Of a stretch of 64,000 nt of DNA, positions 47,134-54,855 are shown piece by piece. The position numbers and the translations under genes were made by a program. Each line of letters starts with the position of its first letter. Within the stretch, counting starts at the first letter, position 1. The stretch comes from Pseudomonadota bacterium (GTDB lineage: Bacteria; Pseudomonadota; Gammaproteobacteria; Burkholderiales; Rhodocyclaceae): contig JAPLQT010000058.1 in the NCBI GenBank assembly GCA_026399515.1, positions 25,213 through 89,212 on the forward strand, read 5' to 3'. The notes under the pieces were generated by a model. The model was not told the origin of the DNA. It searched no databases and saw only the letters and a program-made list of their open reading frames with translations.

Positions 47134-47836
47134 TGTTGCCTCAATCCGCCGCCGGTGCAGCCATGATCGGTCACCGTGCGCCGATCATCGCTCGACCCGA
47201 GCCGGAAATCCCCCGGATTCGAGCAGCCCGTGGCTGGCTAGATAATGCCTCTGGAGCGCTTCGCGCCCAGGGCAACCTCGTCCCCTAAAGGACCGCATCG
47301 GAGAAATGCGTGAGCCCTCTGGCCTGAAAGGATGATGCGGTTTCCTGGATTCAACCGCGCCCGATTTTGCAGTGCAGCAGGAACGTGAGGAAGGCGGGAG
47401 GGGCTGGGTATAGGCGAAGCAGGAGGCTGTGGCACGTCGGAAGGATGGCGTTTGGGGGGAGGGCGAGGGCCGGTGGGTCGTGTTTGAGATACGGATGTGT
47501 AAGGTGGTAAGAGGGGCGCGAGCCCGGTCGAAAACGGCATGTTTGGCCTGGCAAAGATGGCGTATTCCGCGCGGAACGGAATGTTTCGGCGGAATTCGTG
47601 GTGCGATGACGGGGGACGGTCGTTGAATGGTCGCTGGGCTCGCCAAGTGAGCCTGGGCCGCTGGGGGTGGCCAGGCGGCCTGTCACCGATACGGTGTGTC
47701 GTGTCGGGGCTACGCAGGACAGTCGGAGGTTGAAGTGGGCCAGGAACCGAGAAACGGGTTTTCCGGCTATGTAAGGCCGGGAATGGGTATTGCCGCCAGC
47801 CGAGGCCGACCTCGACCGGACGGGTTCGGACGTTGG
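47134..47836. other. gap, no supported gene
   Basis: About 700 bp of GC-rich sequence between the cysteine-rich ORF and the DUF1643 gene. Long frames occur on the minus strand, but they are Arg/Pro/Ser-rich shadows with no family likeness. Confidence 0.4.
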
Positions 47837-48328
47837 TTACGGCGCCGTCGATATGCGCGATCGCGGCGGCAGCGGGATCGGCAAGAGCGCCTTGGGGAGG
47901 TAGAGGGGATGGCCGGGATGTCCGTCGGCGGTGAGCTGCAGGCAGTGCAGATCCGGTAACAGTGCCAGAACTTGGGCGTCGCGGCCCCGGTGCGTTCCGT
48001 GGTTCCCCCACGCGGCGACGACAATGCCGGCGGCTCGGGCGAGCTCGACCAGGTGGCGGTCGTTGTCCGGTCCGACCGGATCCTCGGCGGCCATCATGTC
48101 CCTTGGGTCGGTCGTGCGGAAGGCGAAGGCATTGGTCATGCACAGCGCCTCGTAGCCCCACATCTTGGCGAAATTGATGCAGCGGCGGATGGTGGGATCG
48201 TCGTTGGTCTCGTCGGCCGTGCTGGGATTTAAGCCAACGAACATGGCGAAGCGCTCGCCGCCGATCCACTCGCGCCAGAGCGTGTAGCGGTAAGTGCGGC
48301 ATGGGGAGAAGATGATATCGCGGGTCAT
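47837..48328 (-). CDS. DUF1643 family protein
   Basis: 163 residues. Start T-R-D-I-I-F-S-P-C-R-T-Y-R-Y-T-L-W-R; core F-V-G-L-N-P-S-T-A-D-E-T-N-D-D-P-T-I-R-R-C, the DUF1643 signature; then A-F-A-F-R-T-T-D-P and A-W-G-N-H-G. The biochemical role of the family is unknown. It overlaps the SLOG gene by 4 bp at the end of the ligase operon. Confidence 0.85.
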   Translation of the reverse strand: MTRDIIFSPCRTYRYTLWREWIGGERFAMFVGLNPSTADETNDDPTIRRCINFAKMWGYEALCMTNAFAFRTTDPRDMMAAEDPVGPDNDRHLVELARAAGIVVAAWGNHGTHRGRDAQVLALLPDLHCLQLTADGHPGHPLYLPKALLPIPLPPRSRISTAP

Positions 48329-48834
48329 GGGGATTCGTGTTGCGGTAACAGGTCGGAGATCCGAGATAGTGCGCGAGGGTTGGCGAGGTTGACGACTGGG
48401 ACACCCTGCTGGCTGGCCAGTGCGATCGCCTGCCCGGTACCGCCGGTCGCCCGGTACCGTTGCTCCTCGGATTCGCAGCCGTCTGGGGTCCATGCAATGA
48501 CGAAACGAACCGGGTCGTCGAGGCCTGCGCCGAGAATCTGGTGGCAATTGCGGGCATGCAGTAGTTTCGCAAACACGGAACAGGCAGGCCAGGCCGGATG
48601 CAGCTGGGCCGCCAGCGCCAGGGCGGCATCGGTCGGCGGGTAAAGCGGTGAGGTGTTGCCCTGGAACGATTTCTTCGGCAGGTAGATTTGCTTGGCGCCG
48701 CCAGCGGCGTCGCAACCGAGTTCAAAGTGCTGGTCCGCGCCGGGTGCGCCGCCGGACCGCAACAACCAGCCGCGCTTGGCGAGTCGTTGTGCGATTACGC
48801 GCATCAGGGCGAGGATGCCAGGCATGGGTGGCAC
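48325..48834 (-). CDS. SLOG/DprA-like Rossmann protein, N-terminally shortened
   Basis: 169 residues from GTG 48834; ATG 48804 is an alternative. L-R-S-G-G-A-P-G-A-D-Q-H-F-E-L-G is the nucleotide-binding core of SLOG proteins, followed by Y-L-P-K-K-S-F and A-T-G-G-T-G-Q-A-I-A-L-A. The first strand with G-I-G-S-R, usual in this group, is absent, and the frame closes 11 codons upstream. It overlaps the preceding gene by about 110 bp, which hints at a deletion that fused the two gene ends. Confidence 0.7.
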   Translation of the reverse strand: MPPMPGILALMRVIAQRLAKRGWLLRSGGAPGADQHFELGCDAAGGAKQIYLPKKSFQGNTSPLYPPTDAALALAAQLHPAWPACSVFAKLLHARNCHQILGAGLDDPVRFVIAWTPDGCESEEQRYRATGGTGQAIALASQQGVPVVNLANPRALSRISDLLPQHESP

Positions 48835-49291
48835 GGCTGCGGGCGTCGGCGCTGAGTTCCTTCAGCAGCGCGCGGACGGCGGCCTTCGCTTCGGGCGGCA
48901 GGCTGGCCAGCAGCTGTGCGGCGGGCAGCGCCATGAGCGGGTTGCGGACGTGCAGGGAGTGATCCGGGAAGGCGATGTGAAGGGCGTCATCGGGCAACGG
49001 CGGTACGACCTGCACCTCGCCCTTGGCGAGCAGCCGCACGGAGAGCAGGAACTCCTCGGCCTTGCAGGGTGGGCGGTAGAGTTCCGGCGGAGCGCCGATG
49101 CCGGGGAAGTTGCGCTCGCCCCGGAGGACGGCTTCGCATTCCAGCCGGTCGGCCTCGGCGTAGCCGGGGTGAGCGCGTTCGCGTTCCTTGCAGGATTTGC
49201 AAAGAGTGTCGAGGTTGAACTTGCTCATGATGCTGGAGGTCTTGCCCAGATCGGCGGAGCAGCGGGCGCACTGGTCGGGAAATTGATTCAT
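48722..49291 (-). CDS. zinc-finger-like hypothetical protein
   Basis: 189 residues. The first 75 (C-A-R-C-S-A-D, S-K-F-N-L-D-T-L-C-K-S-C-K-E-R-E-R-A-H-P, N-F-P-G-I-G) match a small zinc-binding protein often met on plasmids and phages. The rest is an extra domain with A-K-A-A-V-R-A-L-L-K-E-L. The last 30 residues are Arg-rich and overlap the SLOG gene, so the true C-terminus may have been lost. Its start lies 11 bp after the ligase stop. Confidence 0.65.
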   Translation of the reverse strand: MNQFPDQCARCSADLGKTSSIMSKFNLDTLCKSCKERERAHPGYAEADRLECEAVLRGERNFPGIGAPPELYRPPCKAEEFLLSVRLLAKGEVQVVPPLPDDALHIAFPDHSLHVRNPLMALPAAQLLASLPPEAKAAVRALLKELSADARSRATHAWHPRPDARNRTTTRQARLVVAVRRRTRRGPAL

Positions 49292-49302
49292 GGCGCGCTC
49301 CG

Positions 49303-50394
49303 TCAGGCCGCGAGCAAGGCTTCATCAGCCTTGAACTTGAGTTGCGCCACGGTGCAGTCGGTGGCGTCCTGATCGCTCCTCACCCCCTTGTACTGGGGCT
49401 GGAACAGGCAGCCGTTGGGGAAGGCGTAGAGATATTCGACGGACACGATCTCGCCGATTGCGGGGACGGCATGATTTGTTGGGATAGTGCAGCGACCCAC
49501 ATTTTGTGGGTTGCCGTTGGCGTCATACACGCGCAGGGACACGCTGCGCTTGCCCTCGGTGATGGCTTCGACCTCGCAGGAGGCGGTTTCCAAGAACTTG
49601 AACTTGCGCTGGTCGCCGCCGGAGTTCGGGCGGCCTTCGGTGACTGGCGCGGCGCGGCGTTTGAAAACGATTCCTTCGAGCTTCTGTTCGCTCAGGGCGG
49701 CAAGGCCCGCACGCTTGGCCTCGCTGCCGAGCCAGATGCTGCTCGCGCGGATCGTGCCGCTGTCGGTGGCGAAGACGGACACGAGTTTGGCGTGGCGGAA
49801 GGAGTAGGGCTGGCCGCGCAGGTCGATGCCGTCGAACTCCAGCAGGTCGAAGGCGACGAAGGTGTCGCCAAGGTCTTCGCCGTCGATGAGGAAGGCGGCA
49901 ACTGGCACGGACTGTGCGGCCTGCTCGATCACTGTCGGCAGGGCGACCACCAGGCCTTTCTTGTTGATGCCGGTGATGCCTTCGACGGTCTTGTGGATCA
50001 GCTTGTGTGTGCCGTCGAACTTCTGCTGTCCCGCCCAAGCGTCGTCGGTCAGGAGCGCTTCGAGTTCGGCTGCGTCAAAGATGGGGTTCAGGAGTTGCGG
50101 GACGATGCCGGTGCGGCGTGCGGCGTCCGGGGTGTTCTGATAAGCCACTTCACCTTCGCCGGTGACATACCCCTTGGCGAGTTTTTCGGCCACGACCTTG
50201 TCGAAGATTTTGCGGGCCTTGTCGTAGGCCACGGGTGCGGGCGTCTTGGTTCCGGTTTGCAGGGAACTGCCACGCCTGCCCCATTGCGCGTTGACGACCC
50301 AGAGGTCGCCTGCGGGCTGGAGTTGTGCGGCATAGGCCTTGTCGCTGCCGCCTTCGGTGCAGTTGAGGGTGATGCTGAGTGGTTCGGTGTTCAT
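49303..50394 (-). CDS. ATP-dependent polynucleotide ligase with N-terminal WGR domain
   Basis: 363 residues. WGR domain at about 1-85 (W-V-V-N-A-Q-W-G-R-R-G). The nucleotidyltransferase domain has motif I K-F-D-G-T-H near Lys124, motif III-like D-G-E-D and F-D-L-L-E-F, motif IV E-G-I-V-F-K-R and motif V K-F-K-F; a short OB-like end follows. It should seal nicks in DNA or RNA through a lysyl-AMP intermediate. WGR domains in PARP-type proteins sense DNA ends, so the fusion may target breaks. First gene of a four-gene operon behind a strong promoter. Confidence 0.85.
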   Translation of the reverse strand: MNTEPLSITLNCTEGGSDKAYAAQLQPAGDLWVVNAQWGRRGSSLQTGTKTPAPVAYDKARKIFDKVVAEKLAKGYVTGEGEVAYQNTPDAARRTGIVPQLLNPIFDAAELEALLTDDAWAGQQKFDGTHKLIHKTVEGITGINKKGLVVALPTVIEQAAQSVPVAAFLIDGEDLGDTFVAFDLLEFDGIDLRGQPYSFRHAKLVSVFATDSGTIRASSIWLGSEAKRAGLAALSEQKLEGIVFKRRAAPVTEGRPNSGGDQRKFKFLETASCEVEAITEGKRSVSLRVYDANGNPQNVGRCTIPTNHAVPAIGEIVSVEYLYAFPNGCLFQPQYKGVRSDQDATDCTVAQLKFKADEALLAA

Positions 50395-50456
50395 GCTTTA
50401 TGTCTCCGCGCGGTTGGTGGGGGTCGAAGGCTGGTGTCGCCTGTCGATCTGGTTTT

Positions 50457-50485
50457 AGTATATAGCGATAACTATCATTAGTCAA
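50457..50485 (-). promoter_or_regulatory. promoter of the ligase operon with GATAACTATC operator-like core
   Basis: On the minus strand TTGACT (50485-50480), 17-bp spacer, TATACT (50462-50457). The spacer contains GATAGTTATC (GATA/TATC inverted repeat, 50467-50476). Confidence 0.7.
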
Positions 50486-50566
50486 TACGCCAACGAAAAA
50501 ATAGAGCAACATGAAAGCGGCTGTAATCCGCTTCAACGCTGCATTTATGCATGTGTACGGGTCGTT

Positions 50567-50595
50567 GTATGGATACGGAAACTATCGTTAGTAAA
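50567..50595 (-). promoter_or_regulatory. possible second, weaker promoter with related core
   Basis: TTTACT (50595-50590), about 17 bp, CCATAC; the spacer has GATAGTTTCC, a degenerate version of the core at 50467. It points toward the ligase gene. Confidence 0.4.
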
Positions 50596-50703
50596 AGCGG
50601 GGGAGGGTGCTTCCGGAGTGCGGTGGGTGTTGCCCCGGCGTAGTGATCGATGGGTGTTGGCCGCGCCATGCTCGATGGCGGGAGAGGTCGTGCAGAACGA
50701 AGC

Positions 50704-50734
50704 AACCCCTCCGTGTCAGGAACACGAAGGGGTT
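50704..50734 (-). terminator. probable terminator of ssb
   Basis: Stem AACCCCTTCGTGT / ACACGGAGGGGTT with one mismatch; only a weak T-rich tail. It lies 36 bp past the ssb stop. Confidence 0.55.
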
Positions 50735-50769
50735 GGGTGATGCTTTACACAATAAGTCGCAGGTGTAAA

Positions 50770-51192
50770 TTAGAAAGGCACATCTTCATATGAGCCTTCG
50801 TCGGCGGGAGCACCCACCGGCGCGGCGGACTGTGCGGGCTCTTGGGCGTCACCGCCCTGCCGCGAACCCAGCATCCGCATCTCGGTGGCCACGATTTCAG
50901 TGGTGTAGCGATCCTGGCCATCCTTGTCCTGCCACTTGCGGGTTTTCAGCGAACCCTCGACATAGATCGATGCCCCCTTCTTCAGGTACTGGGCTGCGAT
51001 CTCACCGAGCTTGCGGAAAAATACCACCCGGTGCCACTCTGTGGCTTCCTTCTTCTCCTGGGTGGTTTTGTCCTTCCAGGTGTCAGTGGTGGCCAGAGTG
51101 ATGTTGGTGACCGCGTCCCCATTGGGCATGTAACGGGTGTCCGGGTCCTTGCCCAGGTTGCCGATCAGAATTACTTTGTTGATGCTCGCCAT
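50770..51192 (-). CDS. ssb: single-stranded DNA-binding protein
   Basis: 140 residues. Canonical start [20 protein letters not shown], then [22 protein letters not shown] and the acidic tip D-V-P-F that binds partner proteins. A GAGG site precedes the ATG. It protects single strands in replication, recombination (ERF, YqaJ) and conjugative entry. About 400 bp upstream are non-coding. Confidence 0.96.
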   Translation of the reverse strand: MASINKVILIGNLGKDPDTRYMPNGDAVTNITLATTDTWKDKTTQEKKEATEWHRVVFFRKLGEIAAQYLKKGASIYVEGSLKTRKWQDKDGQDRYTTEIVATEMRMLGSRQGGDAQEPAQSAAPVGAPADEGSYEDVPF

Positions 51193-51591
51193 TTTGGTTA
51201 CCTCACGAAAAATAAGTGCTTCGAAATGCCCTCGGCTGGAATGGCTCCAAGCTGTCGGGCGGTTTGGTTGTTACATGATGGATGCCTGGTAGCAGGCGTC
51301 CAGAATCCCGACAGTGGGGTTCGATAGAGTTGTGTTTGCGCCAGGATGTAAAAACCGAATTGCGGGGGTGATGAGAAGTCCCGCCACCGAGTCGTCAGCC
51401 GGCAGGGGTAACGCTTTGTTCGCCGCGGACAGTTTGTTTTGTCCACGGGCGGGATCGGGGACAATGAATTGGTCCAGTGGCCTGCGATCCGGCGGATATG
51501 GCAGGCGTCGTTCGGCCTACCGGAGAAAACGACTCGTCCCTATGGCGTCATCGGTTGACCGATAGCAGAGGGTGTGGTGCTCCGGCTTCCG
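51193..51591. other. gap upstream of ssb, no gene supported
   Basis: About 400 bp. Holds the ssb leader (several short inverted repeats such as CCCGACAGCTTGG) but no ORF with family likeness. Confidence 0.4.
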
Positions 51592-52248
51592 TCAGCAGCG
51601 CACGATCCGGGTGGTGCTGCCTGTGGTTTGCAGGCGAATCGGCCAGCCATACCGGTTGGCGCAGTTCGTCAGGCCTTCCGCGAGCGTCTTGCCGAGGCTC
51701 ATGATCCGGCGCTTGAGTTCCGGATGTGACCGGGTGATCTGGGTTCCCCAATACGCCAAATTGACCGCGGGCCCGGCGGGCAGCAGCTCCGCTGGGAGGT
51801 CGATGGCGGCATCCGGGTCGGCGGGCGCGAGACACACCACGCCGTCGAAGCCTGCCGAGGAACCCTCGACCTGGTTGGTGCAGATCCGCCACGAGCGGAA
51901 GCCCTTGCTGCGCAGCAGCGCCGCCGGGCCGCCGAACCCCAGGTCGTTCGTCACAAACACAAAATCCGTGATGCCCCAACGACCAGTGATGGACTCGGTC
52001 AGCGCTACGCAGGCCAGCATGGCGTCCGCCGCGTTGCTCGGCATCTCCGGTAGGCGCGGGAGGATGTCGATGTGCGCGGTGTCGAGTACGCGGCGCATCT
52101 GCTTGCCGGGATTGCCGGGAAGGACGGCGGCGCCGGCGACGACGTTTCCGGTGCTATTGGCCTGGGCGATCGCCAGTTCGACGAGGTGCGGCTGGTTGAT
52201 GTTCTCGCCGTCGATGAGGAGCATGAGATGGGCGGATGGGGCGGTCAT
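51592..52248 (-). CDS. NYN-domain (PIN-like) nuclease protein
   Basis: 218 residues from the ATG at 52248 (AAGGA site); the frame also has an ATG at 52347. NYN core: L-M-L-L-I-D-G-E-N-I-N near the start, then S-N-A-A-D-A-M-L-A and F-V-F-V-T-N-D-L-G-F with the acidic residues of the PIN-like fold, then L-R-S-K-G-F. The C-terminal 90 residues may hold a small helical (OST-HTH-like) module. Expected activity is RNA cleavage. The promoter upstream carries the GATAACTATC core. Confidence 0.75.
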   Translation of the reverse strand: MTAPSAHLMLLIDGENINQPHLVELAIAQANSTGNVVAGAAVLPGNPGKQMRRVLDTAHIDILPRLPEMPSNAADAMLACVALTESITGRWGITDFVFVTNDLGFGGPAALLRSKGFRSWRICTNQVEGSSAGFDGVVCLAPADPDAAIDLPAELLPAGPAVNLAYWGTQITRSHPELKRRIMSLGKTLAEGLTNCANRYGWPIRLQTTGSTTRIVRC

Positions 52249-52370
52249 GAGGTGATCCTTAAAGAAGGTGAATCGCTGGCCCGCTGGAACTTTGGGCGCG
52301 AGAAGGCCGGCGTGTGGAATGAGGGCTGAGGAGGTGTTGCTGTTCATGTGAAATCCGAATAGTCATTTTT

Positions 52371-52400
52371 ACTATATGCGCGATAACTATCACTTGTCAA
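52371..52400 (-). promoter_or_regulatory. promoter of the NYN gene with GATAACTATC operator-like core
   Basis: On the minus strand TTGACA (52400-52395), 18-bp spacer, TATAGT (52376-52371). GATAGTTATC lies in the spacer (52382-52391), at nearly the same place as in the ligase promoter. Confidence 0.7.
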
Positions 52401-52500
52401 ATCAGAGTGACAGATATGTTTCCCACGCATCCCTTGATGGATGGTTCCTCTGGCGGCGGCGGGGTGCTTGTCTATTGATAGGAATGGCGCATTCATGGAT

Positions 52501-52529
52501 TTGACGGCGCGGCGTGTCTGTGCAACAAT
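52501..52529 (+). promoter_or_regulatory. possible promoter giving a leaderless HTH mRNA
   Basis: TTGACG (52501-52506), 17-bp spacer, AACAAT (52524-52529). The HTH gene ATG at 52536 would be at the transcription start. Confidence 0.4.
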
Positions 52530-52535
52530 TCTCGT

Positions 52536-52820
52536 ATGGGCAAGTTGGATCTCGGCAAGTACATCCGCGAGCTGCGTCTGGCCAAGGGGTATACGCTGGC
52601 CGAATTCGGCTCGGCGCTCGATGTCCATTTCCAGACCGTCCGGAATTGGGAAGGTAGTGTCCACATGATCCCGGCGGACAAGCTGATGGCAGCCGAGAAG
52701 CTGCCGAAGAAGCTGGTGGTTCGGAAGCCGCGTACCGGGCCGCGCGAAGCGGTGGCTGTGGCGAAGAAACCTCGCAAGCCGGGCAAAGCCACCACACCGA
52801 AGAAGGGCGGCCGTGGCTAA
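52536..52820 (+). CDS. small XRE-type helix-turn-helix protein
   Basis: 94 residues. HTH at about 9-45: Y-I-R-E-L-R-L-A-K-G-Y-T-L-A-E-F-G-S-A-L-D-V-H-F-Q-T-V-R-N-W-E, a Cro/CI-like fold. The tail is Lys/Pro/Arg-rich (K-K-P-R-K-P-G-K). No ribosome site; perhaps leaderless. Being divergent from the NYN gene, it is the nearest candidate for binding the GATAACTATC operator. It overlaps the next gene by 8 bp. Confidence 0.7.
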   Translation: MGKLDLGKYIRELRLAKGYTLAEFGSALDVHFQTVRNWEGSVHMIPADKLMAAEKLPKKLVVRKPRTGPREAVAVAKKPRKPGKATTPKKGGRG

Positions 52821-53136
52821 GGCTGCGCATGCCGACGAGATCGTGCGCCTGTCGGTCAAGCGCGCCGGGAGGAAGACGTCGGTCTCGATGGATGCCTACC
52901 TGGCCAACGCCATGATGCGGCACCTCGACGGCGATCTGGCGGTGCTGCGGGATTGGGCGCAGCGGCGCGTCGATCTGCTCGAAACCGAATGGGAAGCCCA
53001 GGCCTCCGGCAAGGCGGTCGGCGACCGCGTGCGGGTGCAATCCGGCATCAGCCGGTTGGTCCAGCGGGAGATGCTGCGCGAACTTCTCGAAAGGCCTGCC
53101 GGAAAGAGATTGGCGGCGAAACAAGCGGCGCGGTAG
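52813..53136 (+). CDS. hypothetical protein, possible RHH-like
   Basis: 107 residues from a GTG overlapping the HTH gene. Contains R-L-S-V-K-R-A-G-R-K-T-S-V-S-M-D-A-Y-L-A-N-A-M, a strand-helix pattern that may be a ribbon-helix-helix; the rest is helical and Arg-rich. Co-transcribed with the HTH gene, so perhaps a co-regulator. A hairpin follows the stop. Confidence 0.55.
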   Translation: MAKAAHADEIVRLSVKRAGRKTSVSMDAYLANAMMRHLDGDLAVLRDWAQRRVDLLETEWEAQASGKAVGDRVRVQSGISRLVQREMLRELLERPAGKRLAAKQAAR

Positions 53137-53145
53137 ACGAAAAGA

Positions 53146-53174
53146 ATCCCCCAAGACCATAGGCCTTGGGGGAT
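53146..53174 (+). terminator. hairpin after the HTH operon
   Basis: ATCCCCCAAG / CTTGGGGGAT stem with a 9-nt loop, 9 bp past the stop. No T-run follows; may be an imperfect terminator. Confidence 0.5.
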
Positions 53175-53463
53175 CTCGAAACAACATATTGCACACACCC
53201 GAACAACGAAGTACAGGTCGGCAGCGCATGTTGTGCGCGGTCTGAATGTGACTCGCTGGCGCTTCGGCCTGGCGAGCAACTTTCTCCCTGTCAGGGATGT
53301 CACCAAGCGATGCTTGGACGCCAACTCATTGGCGTTTTCACTAGGTCAGCTCAAGGCTGATGTCGATAATGTTCGGTAGAGTTGTCGATTGCGGGATGTG
53401 ATAATCGATGGTTATTCGATAACCCGCTGATAGATTGCGTTATTTAGTTGTGAAAAGTGAAAA
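53175..53463. other. gap between convergent operons
   Basis: About 290 bp, no gene. Around 53400-53440 there are overlapping inverted repeats (GATAATCGA, GGTTATTCGATAACC), which could be a protein-binding site. Confidence 0.4.
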
Positions 53464-53492
53464 ACCCTCCCGTATCAGCGACACGAGAGGGT
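53461..53492 (-). terminator. rho-independent terminator of the erf operon
   Basis: ACCCTCTCGT / ACGGGAGGGT stem on the minus strand with a 9-nt loop, then TTTTTCACTTTT. It lies just after the small membrane-protein gene. Confidence 0.75.
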
Positions 53493-53499
53493 GGTTGGG

Positions 53500-53637
53500 T
53501 TAAACAAACAGGGTGACCAGGGCAATGGTCAACCCCACCATGACCGCAAAGCCGATGTAATGGCGCGGCCGGATCTTCGTCGGACGGACGAAGATCAGTC
53601 TTTCCCCGGTGGGAAGCCAGGCGGTGTGATGTTTCAT
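53500..53637 (-). CDS. 45-residue membrane protein
   Basis: M-K-H-H-T-A-W-L start whose ATG shares a base with the erf stop (TGATG). One C-terminal membrane helix (Y-I-G-F-A-V-M-V-G-L-T-I-A-L-V-T-L-F-V). No family. The coupling to erf supports it as a gene. Confidence 0.55.
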   Translation of the reverse strand: MKHHTAWLPTGERLIFVRPTKIRPRHYIGFAVMVGLTIALVTLFV

Positions 53638-54383
53638 CACGCTGCCTTCTTCTTCGGTTCCAGGGCGGCCATGGCTTTGTCGATCTGGAGGCTGGTGGCA
53701 GCCTCCAGAGTCTCGCAGCCGAGCCAGCCGCACAGCGCTACCTCGTCGCGGCCTGCCTTCACCAGACGTGCGCGGACATCGGCGATTGCCGCGTCCTTGC
53801 CCGAATCGCCGGTGGCTACCGGTGGCGGTGAAGCCGTGCCTGCCGCTGCTGCGCTGGCCGGGGCCGCCGCAGGTTTGGCCGGAGGTGCTGCCGGTTTCGC
53901 GGCGGATACCGAGTTTGCCGCCGATTGCTGCTTGGCTGCTCCCGCACCTGCACCATCACTGTCTTCAGCCGCCATCGAGAGCAGGCCGGCCAGCCCGTAA
54001 CGGCGGGCGTAAGACGATCCCACGCCGTAGACCTGAGCGGGATTGAGACCCTTCCCTTCACCCAGGAGGATCGGCGTGACGGAATGCACGTATCCACCGT
54101 CCTTGTGCCCCAGGATGGTGACGACGCCTTCGGCGACCACCGGTTGCACTACGGAGAGGCCGTTGGTGCTCAACACCGGCATGGCCGCCTCCAAGTAAGC
54201 CGCCAGATCCGCGTACTTGTTGCGAAGATGCGGGTTCACCGCATCCTTCTTCGCACCCCCCATGGTGGCCTGAGCGGTGGAAAGCGCGGCAAACAACGCG
54301 CAGATCTGCGCGGTCGTGCCGTGGATTCCCCAACTGCCTGCCACCGTTACTTCACCCGTTTCCGGGTTGATTGCTTCGGTCAT
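53637..54383 (-). CDS. ERF-family single-strand annealing protein
   Basis: 248 residues from the ATG at 54383. ERF core: F-A-A-L-S-T-A-Q-A-T-M, N-P-H-L-R-N-K-Y-A-D-L-A-A-Y-L, L-S-T-N-G-L-S-V-V-Q-P and G-V-G-S-S-Y-A-R-R-Y-G-L. An Ala/Pro-rich linker (about 140-185) leads to a helical C-terminal module. It pairs homologous single strands like phage P22 Erf; the YqaJ exonuclease encoded divergently nearby would feed it. The leader carries the double-hairpin element. Confidence 0.9.
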   Translation of the reverse strand: MTEAINPETGEVTVAGSWGIHGTTAQICALFAALSTAQATMGGAKKDAVNPHLRNKYADLAAYLEAAMPVLSTNGLSVVQPVVAEGVVTILGHKDGGYVHSVTPILLGEGKGLNPAQVYGVGSSYARRYGLAGLLSMAAEDSDGAGAGAAKQQSAANSVSAAKPAAPPAKPAAAPASAAAAGTASPPPVATGDSGKDAAIADVRARLVKAGRDEVALCGWLGCETLEAATSLQIDKAMAALEPKKKAA

Positions 54384-54397
54384 GATGACCCTTTCAA

Positions 54398-54463
54398 TGC
54401 AGAGCAATGCCGGAAGCCGTCGCGCAAGCGGACGGCGAGCAGCACCGTCCGCGTTCGTTGAAA
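54398..54463 (-). promoter_or_regulatory. double-hairpin leader element, copy B (upstream of erf)
   Basis: Minus-strand match to the element at 32684-32752 over about 66 nt with two differences, both in hairpin loops. It ends 14 bp before the erf start codon. Confidence 0.7.
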
Positions 54464-54579
54464 AATGAAACGAACCCTGCCTGCGAGACAGGAGGTTCAA
54501 GAGAGTTGGCGGGTCGGGTATGCATAAAAGCGCTTTGCCCTGCTTCTAAAAAAGACAGAGGCTTGCCCGATGAAGCCGG

Positions 54580-54760
54580 TGGGGCTTGTGGGCAGCCACC
54601 GGCCGGTGGTCAGGCGGTGGGAAACGCGCTGTTGCGTTTTCCACGGGCTGTCCACGGGCAAGCGCGCAAGCGCTTAGGTGGGAACCGGCGCATGCCGGCT
54701 GTCCACAAATCCACGGGCGCTTTGGGGGCGCTTTTACGCTGTCACGCCAACACAACTCCG
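54580..54760. other. cluster of hairpins between erf and the YqaJ operon
   Basis: A perfect 14-bp palindrome CCACCGGCCGGTGG (54596-54609), a GGAAACGC / GCGTTTTCC hairpin (54619-54642), AAGCGCGCAAGCGCTT, CCGGCGCATGCCGG, and repeated CTGTCCAC-type blocks (54649, 54699). No ORF is supported here. It could be a single-strand initiation site, oriT-like region or set of regulator sites. Confidence 0.5.
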
Positions 54761-54855
54761 ATGAAGGCTCGCAATCCCGCGACCTGCATCACGACGCTCA
54801 GGAAAGATTGTCCGCGACGGACGATCTGCGTCTTGAGCGCAGAAAGGATACGACC

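Noticed and set aside
47238-48725. 495-codon minus-strand frame
   Set aside because: Overlaps DUF1643 and SLOG genes in another frame; Arg/Pro/Ser-rich, no motif.
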